Source: Arsenophonus sp046530735 (GTDB lineage: Bacteria > Pseudomonadota > Gammaproteobacteria > Enterobacterales > Enterobacteriaceae). From it: a stretch of DNA of 64,000 nt. The position numbers were made by a program, and so were the translations under genes. The notes under the pieces are model-generated. The model was given only the letters and a program-made list of their open reading frames with translations, did not search any database and was not told where the DNA came from. This document shows, one piece after another, positions 56,853 to 64,000 of the stretch. The DNA lies in assembly GCA_046530735.1 (NCBI GenBank), contig JBHEQV010000008.1, positions 1 through 64,000 on the forward strand, in the 5' to 3' direction. Position 1 is the first letter of the stretch. Each line of letters starts with the position of its first letter.

Positions 56853-57070
56853 GAGTTATTAGAAAACTTGGTATCTGACAGTAGTCAGACTACATTTTAC
56901 TTCGATACTTCGTGAATACGTTATCAATACTTAATTAGATGTTGTTTATCACCAGGGTCCCCTGCCATATCAAATTTGGAAAAACTTTCCATAATTTTTA
57001 TAGCGTTATAATTTTATCTATCTCTTGTTACAGTAGGAATTAATTCATATCGATCTGTCAGTGCGAACAA
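56853..57070 (-). mobile_element. IS256-type element, 3'-terminal fragment
   Basis: GAGTTATTAGAAAACTTGG is a decayed family 3' end. The similarity continues for about 215 bases (C-terminal codons and the end of the transposase) and then stops. The rest of the element is gone. Confidence 0.65.
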
Positions 57071-57127
57071 TATAGCTAACTCAGTTTTATTATTTTAGCG
57101 ATGATAAGAAATTTTTTCATCTAAACT

Positions 57128-57148
57128 CCCTTCCTAGGATAGGAAGGG
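57128..57148. other. perfect GC-rich palindrome
   Basis: CCCTTCCTA-GGA-TAGGAAGGG, a 9-base stem with a 3-base loop, in otherwise extremely AT-rich sequence about 270 bases past the aroH stop. There is no T tract on either side, so a terminator role is unproven. Confidence 0.5.
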
Positions 57149-57415
57149 TATTATGAATATAATTTTGTTGCTAAGTTTGATAGAAAATTTAATTAAATTT
57201 TTAATTATTAAACAATATAGTAAATACTATTATTAATATATAACCAATTAATAAAACCTACACAAGTGTATAGGATAAAAATAGCTCTGATGGTGATGCA
57301 TTTGATATTAATAATAAAATTAAGTAAATCAAATAAGATAAATGATCTATTGGTAAATAAGAATTTTATCTGATAATGAATTTAATTATGGCTAAAAATT
57401 CTTCTTTTATTATGA

Positions 57416-58462
57416 TCAAAACCGATATTTTACCGCTTTAACCAGTATAGTTAATAACTGTTCAGTATCTTTCCAACCTATGCAAGGATCGGTAATAGAC
57501 TGACCATAGGTAAGAGGCTTGCCAGCAATAACTTTTTGAGCACCTTCTATTAAAAAACTTTCTGCCATAATGCCGGCGATAACCCTCGAACCTTTTTGCA
57601 ATTGTTTGGCAATATTTTTAGCAACATCTATTTGGCGTTGATAAATTTTTTGGCAATTACCATGGCTAAAGTCGATAATCAATTGCTCAGGTAATCCCAA
57701 TTGACGTAATTGACGACAGACAACTCCAATATCTTCAGCGCTATAATTAGTCTGTTTTCCTCCTCTCATAATAATATGGGCATAAGGATTACCTGTTGTT
57801 TGATAAATAGTCATTTTACCATTTTTATCAGGTGATAAAAATGGATGACTGGTACGTGCTGCACGAATAGCATCTATAGCAATATTAATGTTCCCGTCAG
57901 TGCCATTTTTAAAACCAACCGGACATGAAAGTGCTGATGCCATTTGTCGATGGATTTGGCTCTCTGTTGTTCTGGCACCGACAGCTCCCCAGCTAATAAG
58001 ATCGGCTACATACTGACCGGTTATCATATCTAAAAATTCGGTTGCCGTTGGTAGCCCGAGTTGGTTAATCTTAGTTAGTAGCTCACGAGCTAATCGTAGA
58101 CCTTTATTAACTTGGCAGGAATTGTTTAGATCAGGATCGGAAATTAAACCTTTCCAACCAACCACTGTACGTGGTTTTTCAAAATATGTACGCATCACTA
58201 TTTCAAGATAATCTTGATATTCAACTCTTTGCTTAACCAGCATTTTGGCGTATTCAAGTACCGCTTTGGTGTCATGTACAGAACAGGGGCCAATGATCAC
58301 CAATAGTCGGTGATCTTGTCCAATTAAAATTGATTCAATCGTTTTTCTCGATGCTGTCACATTTTCAATAATTTCTTTTGATAAAGGAAATTCATCTTCC
58401 AGTGCTTTAGGGGTAATAAGGGTATCGATAGGTTTAGTTCTTAACTCATCGGTTTTATACAT
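57416..58462 (-). CDS. aroH: 3-deoxy-7-phosphoheptulonate synthase, tryptophan-sensitive type
   Basis: Condenses phosphoenolpyruvate and erythrose-4-phosphate, the first step of the shikimate pathway. 348 residues, the same as E. coli AroH, and closer to AroH than to AroF or AroG at the N-terminus (TDELRT) and throughout. Class I DAHP synthase motifs are intact: LLVIIGPCSVHD, VMRTYFEKPRTVVGWKGLI, SWGAVGARTTESQIHRQMAS, GFKNGTDGN and DFSHGNC. An IS256-type element sits 57 bases upstream, so the original promoter and any TrpR site have probably been displaced. No other DAHP synthase lies in the window. Confidence 0.96.
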   Translation of the reverse strand: MYKTDELRTKPIDTLITPKALEDEFPLSKEIIENVTASRKTIESILIGQDHRLLVIIGPCSVHDTKAVLEYAKMLVKQRVEYQDYLEIVMRTYFEKPRTVVGWKGLISDPDLNNSCQVNKGLRLARELLTKINQLGLPTATEFLDMITGQYVADLISWGAVGARTTESQIHRQMASALSCPVGFKNGTDGNINIAIDAIRAARTSHPFLSPDKNGKMTIYQTTGNPYAHIIMRGGKQTNYSAEDIGVVCRQLRQLGLPEQLIIDFSHGNCQKIYQRQIDVAKNIAKQLQKGSRVIAGIMAESFLIEGAQKVIAGKPLTYGQSITDPCIGWKDTEQLLTILVKAVKYRF

Positions 58463-58518
58463 ATTTATCTCATAAATACTTCAATATAGTCGATTTTCTT
58501 GCAAATAAACAAATAAAT

Positions 58519-59896
58519 TAGTTATTAGCAAATATGGTATATGCCTGTCAGGTTAGGCTCTGCGTTAAGGCTTCGTGAATCTGCTCTTCATTATTAAATT
58601 AAATGTTGTTTATCACAAAAGTTGCAGGTAAACTCCTCCTTAGCAGCTTACTCTAGCTTTTCTGAGCAGATGAGAGCAGCTTCAATAGCATTGAAAAAAT
58701 TGTTTTTCTCACGAACCATAGTGCTTCAAATATCAGCTTCGTGGCTTCACTGCTTAAAAGATGATTTTATCGGATTAGTTATTATTAATAGACGGCTCAG
58801 TGTGCTGACAGGAAGGCATAGAATGTCAGCAGTTTTTCTCGTTTTTTTCTCCAACTTCCTCATCACTTAAAGATATACGCTAAAAACCTTACTAATAAAA
58901 TATTAAGGAATTTATTAGCAGCATCACAACTCTCTTCTAACCAAAGCTCCAAAGGCTTACCCCTTTACTTAGGTTACATGCCTTTAGGAAGTGAAGCCAC
59001 AGTGCATTAGTTATTTTGTGTAGCTAATACATTGGTGACACATATCCAAGAATATCTTTGCCATTGAATTCAAAAAAGCAAAAGCATCGGTTCCAGTAGC
59101 AAGTTTGGAAATATGATTAAGTCTACCGCTCTTATAAGGACATTAGAAATTAAGTTCAGTTTGATTCTGACTCTCGATAAGCATTTTTCGATTATAAATG
59201 AGCTCATTATATTCATGCGCAGTGATACCGATAATGAACAGAAGGTAAAAGTGATCAGCTTACCTGATAGGACTACATAGCGATTACCTAAAAATAAAGG
59301 TAGTACATATCGCTTAAATCAGAAAGCTACCATTGCCTATACTCTTCAAGCTATTGCTCTTTTAATTTTCTGATAAGGGCTCTCCAGAGAGAGCATGTTC
59401 TTTTCACAAAATCGCCTATAGCTTTATAAAAACCAGAGGCGGAGATATCCTTACAAGTATACAGCTATGGTAACAACTCTCTGACGCTTTTGCACATGTC
59501 AGATAAGACAGTAACAACGAGCTACTGAAGCATATTTCGTTGTATCTATAATCTTTGATCTTAGGCACTTTAAATATAAACATCGCAATATTAGTCTATA
59601 TAGTTTTTTTTGGAGTACAGATCCTTACGGATGATGGCAATGGCAGCGTTGAGGATGTTATCGCAGCATGGATTCGATCTCACCACACCCATAAAAGAAC
59701 GATGACTTATATCTACTCTTAAGCCCTTATATATGAGTTCATATAAGGAATTAGAGATATATCTAGTTTCGCAGATACCTCAGGTAGACTTTTCATGACA
59801 TATCATCTCTTTGATGTTAAAATCATCCATGAAATTAATTAGCACGATATATCCCAGCATCCCCGAAACTCTATACACCAGAAATGAGCATAACTC
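58519..59896 (-). mobile_element. IS256-type element just upstream of aroH, with target duplication
   Basis: 1378 bases between AAATAAATT (58511-58519) and AAATAAACT (59897-59905), a near-perfect 9-base duplication (the base at 58519 may belong to either). Ends TAGTTATTAGCAAATATGG and CCAGAAATGAGCATAACTC. The transposase is broken in all frames. It points the same way as aroH, so reading out of its 3' end would run into aroH. Confidence 0.85.
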
Positions 59897-60169
59897 AAAT
59901 AAACTAGCATCACCATAATTGAAAATTAATCGGATCTAATAATTATTAAAATAATGTTAAAGTAATAAATGAGCGTTTTTCAGCTAATTTTAAATTATTA
60001 AATATTTAATGAGTTAAATCTTAATGTATCAATAATTTTGACTGAATTCTCTCTTCAAGAGAGTAATTAATTGTATTTAATATACTGAATATTATGTCTT
60101 CTAAATAAAACTTTTATCTTAATTAACTCTATTCGATTTTGATGAAAAAGCATGACGACTTTTTTCATA

Positions 60170-61766
60170 GTGTTTATGATTAGCAAATTAAATCTCTCTT
60201 TAAGAGATACTAAAAACCATCCCCTTACTTTTAAAGCAGATAAAATCAGTTTATGAATTTATGTAAGTAAAAATTTTATTGAAGTGTGTATTCTTTGATC
60301 TAAAACACTAATTTTAGTGACATTAATTATGAATAGTTAGACTTATAACTATTGTTTTTTTATTTTATCCATTCTTTTTGACAAGAATTCCGTTATCTGT
60401 TTGCCCCAAGCTGAGCGGGGTAAAAGTAACATATTACTACACAGCATAAATTTATACTGGATCTGTGAACAGAAATCTATTTATCAGAACGATAAACCAT
60501 CCCGGTTTTTATGGTTTTTTGCGAGCTGGTTACCTCCAGGGCTTTATGCATATTCGATAATAGTGTGCTTCATTTTCTATTTGATAGGGAATAATAGTCA
60601 CACATCATTTTAAAATATCTCACCGAAATATAAATAATATAGCCCAAACCACCTCTTCTTACGTTATAGAATTTGCTACTAGCACTACACTTAGCCGGAT
60701 AGTGATCGTAATAATGTATAACCACTTTCCATTAGATTAATGCCGTACCTAATTTTAATGCGGATATTAGTTGGTGTAAGGATAGCGCTATAGGTATTTC
60801 ACGCTGCACGCCCCTTTCGTCTTTTTAGCGAAATGCACTTTTTTAATAAAGTCCGTATACTATGCTTTCAAGAACGCTACTACTGGATATTCCTAGCACT
60901 GATATACCCCACAGACCAGGAAAACAGTGTGGGTTTATCAGATCATAACTGTGACGTAGAAGGCGGATGACAGCAGGCTGTCAGATTTCTTTAACCGATT
61001 TTTTTTGAAGAATAGATCATCTCATGCAGCATGTTTAATATCCAGATTGCTACGAGTAACGGAACGATGAACATGCGAATATTGATTGAGTTGTCAACCA
61101 TAAGTATGCAAGGCACAGAAGATACTAATTTCTATATTCTGTTGCGTCTCACTGTGGCATAAGTTCGATTGATGGTTCGAAATAGAGCGTTTGATCACAC
61201 AAGCCAATTATTGTTGAAAATGTCTAAAGAAGATGGGCATAGGGAAAATAATGTTTGCCAGTCGCACTTGATAAAATAAGAATCTGCTATGCGCTAACCA
61301 CTGTTCAGTATCTTTGACGCCATATGAGCTCCAGGATTTTAATTTACAGCTTTAGCAAAAAAAATGACTGTGAGGAACATTTAAGAAAATCACAGCAGTA
61401 ATTATTCAACTAGACATCCCAATGACACAAGTGCTACAGACAAGCACTTGCTCTACAAATAGATGCGTACCCTCAAGTTGACACTTTCAAGGTATTTTTA
61501 AGAAATTTATTCGAGTCGTTATCAATGGTGAAAAGTAGTTTAATTGGGCGAAGTAATATATGTGGTAAATTAGTCTCTAGACATTTTCTAGATAAATAAA
61601 AATCGTCATACTGTTTGCGTTCTTCAAGTCTATCGGCGTAAATTTATTTTTATGTTTATCTAGATTGCGAAAGAGACAGAAATTATTCCTAGTTCCCTAT
61701 AAATTATGAATTTATCATGAACCATACTTTCGTCATTGCCCTTAATGCACCTATATTTAACATCAG
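60170..61766 (-). mobile_element. repeat family D, cut at one end by an IS256-type element
   Basis: Aligns with 22936-24550 in the same orientation. The missing 350 bases at its 5' end were lost where the IS256-type element at 61767 begins. No open frame; 60401-60613 is a chance frame. Positions 59897-60169 show nothing. Confidence 0.6.
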
Positions 61767-63161
61767 GAATCATACTCATTTCTAGTTATGGGTTTCAAAG
61801 AAAGTACTAGTACCTTTATGATTGATTTTGTGAATGATTTCAACAACAGAGAAATGATATGCCATAAAAAAATCTAAACTACAGGTATCCACAAAATTAG
61901 ATATTACCTTTAATCCTTTGCATAAACTCATTTATAATATATAGAGGAAGCTGATAGCTATCTTCTGCTGAAGCGAAGATCGAGCCATATTGCTCAACAT
62001 ACTCAACGTCGCCTTGTTAACGAAAGACCATGCCGTCGACCGTAATGGTTATTTGCCATAACGAACCATATAAACTGCTATTGACGATCTTTAGATTAAA
62101 GTGTCTAAAGGTTTATCGATTACAGCAGCAACGAAATATGGTTTAACAACTCGTTACTCCACTCCCTCTTGTCTAAAAGCATGAAAAGCGATGAAGAGTT
62201 ACTCTTATAACTGTATCTACGAGGCACATACCACAGGTTATTTTCACGAAGCTTTAAGCTTTTTTGATGAAAGCACATTGTCTATATGCTAGTGCTATTA
62301 GCAGACTGAAATAGCAATGCCTTGAAGAGGATAGGCATTGGTGACAGCATGATTCAAGTGATACAGACCACGTTTATTTCTTGGCCGATGATAATTGTGG
62401 CATATGGCGTCCTGATCAGAAACAACCTAATCGCCTTTACTGCTGGTAAAAATCTGCTGAGAAACTCCCACAACATGGATATAAGGAGTTCATTGCAGTC
62501 GAAAATGGTTATCAAAAAATCAGAAACGAACTTAGGATAACTTTTCAATGGCTTATGAGAGAGAGTCTTAACCATATATCCATGACTACTATGGGAAATG
62601 ATGCTCTTGATTTTTTAGAATGCAACGGAAAGAATATTTCTGGACATATGGCACCAACGTCATTAGCTACACAAAATAACTAATGCACTGTGGCTTCACT
62701 GCCCAATGGCATGCAATTGAAGTAAGGGTAATCTGCGGAAGATTTAGATAGCAAGAGATTTGTGATGCCGATAATAAACCCTTTGATGATTTGTGAGCAA
62801 AATTTTAGCGAAGTATCCTGCAGCGATGAAAAATCTGGAGAAAGAGCGAGAAGAACGGTGGCATTCTATGCGTCCTATCTCAACGCACTGGGAATTAATA
62901 AAAACTATCAATCCAATTAAATCAGCTTTTATGACAGGGAGGATACGAAGATAATGCTCGAATCATTGTCATTCGAGAAATCTAACCCTTGAAATGCTAT
63001 TTAAGCTACTCCAGTCTGTTCAGAACAGATAAAATCTGCTAATGAAATGTTAAGTTCCTGTGACCTTTTGTAGTAAATAACACCTAATTTAAGGATATAG
63101 ACCAGATTTATTAAGCATCAAATTGGATCTTAATCGTCATACAGTAGATTTTTTAATAACA
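61767..63161 (+). mobile_element. IS256-type element, full length, decayed
   Basis: Left end GAATCATACTCATTTCTAG (decayed), right end TACAGTAGATTTTTTAATAAC (decayed). Transposase codons for the QLKQKHLEDRHWQ- and TNVISYTK-like regions are visible only in broken frames. It sits between repeat D and an IS481-type 3' fragment. Confidence 0.8.
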
Positions 63162-63400
63162 TGGTATATGCTATCTCATTTAATGATCCAATAGAAGATG
63201 GGCTGCAAAGTCATAATTTCAATTATTATAAAAACTTGAGATTACTTTTTATCAATATATTTTAATGTACAATCAGGAATTAGCTAATTCAGTATTTGGT
63301 AGTAAAACCCATTGCAGTATATGATAGATTAATTGAAAGTTAAACCTGAAATATAAAAAATTATACTATCTTCTTAGAAGTAACAGCTAAATAAAAGAAA
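63162..63400 (+). mobile_element. IS481-type element, 3'-terminal fragment
   Basis: Starts in the codons of the NGMVERFNGRIEDGLQS region (ATAGAAGATGGGCTGCAAAG near 63190) and runs to the family 3' end. The 5' three quarters are absent. Confidence 0.72.
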
Positions 63401-63530
63401 ATCTGCATTACCAACTACTGTACATTTTAGCAATTAATCAGAAGAATTTCTATCATTATTCTAGTTTTGAATGAGTGCATTTATGAGTAATTAAATGCTG
63501 GTAGGAATAGATAAGCACTAAATATACAAC

Positions 63531-64000
63531 TATTTTAAAAAGATTATTGCTTTCATTTACAAAGGAATTTTAGCCACGACTGTATTTCAATTGTTGTGAT
63601 TTCAAACAATTTTATCCAGGACAGATAATTTGGTAAATAAACGAACCCCCATATCATGGAAACTGTTCAACTATCCTTATAAGCATCTGATATAGCTGTC
63701 CATATTTTTAATATAGAACTCATTACCAACAACTCTCTAATTATATAATTTTACTATACAATTATGACTAATTTTATATTAATTGGAAAAGCGTTTTCCA
63801 TATTCTTTAACTTCATCTGAATAAAGGATAGCTTTATTGATGTGATTAACTCAAGAAAACGGCTGACATACTCTGCATTAAAGTTTTCAAAAATATCATT
63901 GCTCGCATGACACTATCAATTTGATCGATTAAGACAGCGATTTATTCTTTCCTTTTACATCCTATTCTTCCACATTTTCTATTTTTTCTATGTGTGATAT
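63531..64000 (-). mobile_element. IS1595-type element, 3' part, cut by window edge
   Basis: The family 3' end (TATTTTAAAAAGATTATTGC) is followed on the minus strand by decayed C-terminal codons, up to the basic stretch near 63950-64000. It runs out of the window. Same orientation as the piece at 1-381. Confidence 0.68.

Noticed and set aside
2018..63161. CRISPR array, suggested by the many repeats
   Set aside because: The repeats are 1-2 kb IS remnants in both orientations, not short regularly spaced units.

Overview
This window looks like the chromosome of a host-restricted gammaproteobacterial symbiont (order Enterobacterales) caught in mid genome decay. The base composition is strongly AT-rich. 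Every surviving protein matches an Escherichia/Yersinia/Proteus-type orthologue over its full length, and many gene neighbourhoods are still enterobacterial. Only about 18 intact genes remain, covering roughly 18 kb or 28% of the window. The rest is eroded pseudogenes and dead insertion sequences. An Arsenophonus- or Sodalis-like insect symbiont is a reasonable inference, but the genus cannot be proved from this sequence alone. I saw no tRNA, rRNA, CRISPR array, prophage or replication origin.

Layout. 0-2 kb: remnant of prmB, broken by an IS1595-type element, then intact aroC. 2-5.4 kb: insertion-sequence wreckage. 5.4-21.7 kb: the ancestral block pdxB-usg-truA-dedA-accD-folC-dedD-cvpA-purF-ubiX, all on the minus strand and in the ancestral order. 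Live and dead genes alternate: pdxB, truA, accD, folC, cvpA and ubiX are open, while usg, dedA, dedD and purF are each split by an IS and carry further stops and frameshifts. 22-27.4 kb: nested IS elements. 27.4-34.5 kb: pspF remnant, then an intact sapABCDF operon and fabI, whose 3' end runs into an IS1595 terminus. 34.5-38.3 kb: nested IS elements. 38.3-39 kb: sanA with a premature stop. 39-48.2 kb: IS elements plus about 5 kb of unassigned degenerate sequence. 48.3-48.9 kb: gmhA. 49-52.3 kb: IS elements. 53-58.5 kb: xseA, ptrB (convergent) and aroH. 58.5-64 kb: more IS elements.

The repeats fall into four families, none with an open transposase: (1) IS256/mutator type, about 1.39 kb, ten copies or fragments; (2) IS481 type, about 1 kb, eight; (3) IS1595 type, about 1.04 kb, seven; (4) an unidentified family 'D', about 2.0 kb, four copies. 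Target-site duplications and clean nesting let the order of some insertions be read.

The retained functions are envelope and core metabolism: shikimate pathway (aroH, aroC), fatty acid synthesis (accD, fabI), folate (folC), pyridoxal phosphate (pdxB), ubiquinone (ubiX), LPS heptose (gmhA), peptide uptake (sap), tRNA pseudouridylation (truA), exonuclease VII large subunit (xseA) and oligopeptidase B (ptrB). Loss of purF predicts no de novo purine synthesis unless another copy exists. I found no convincing new biological system; the main interest is the finely readable record of IS-driven gene decay, one unidentified element family and one unassigned degenerate region.
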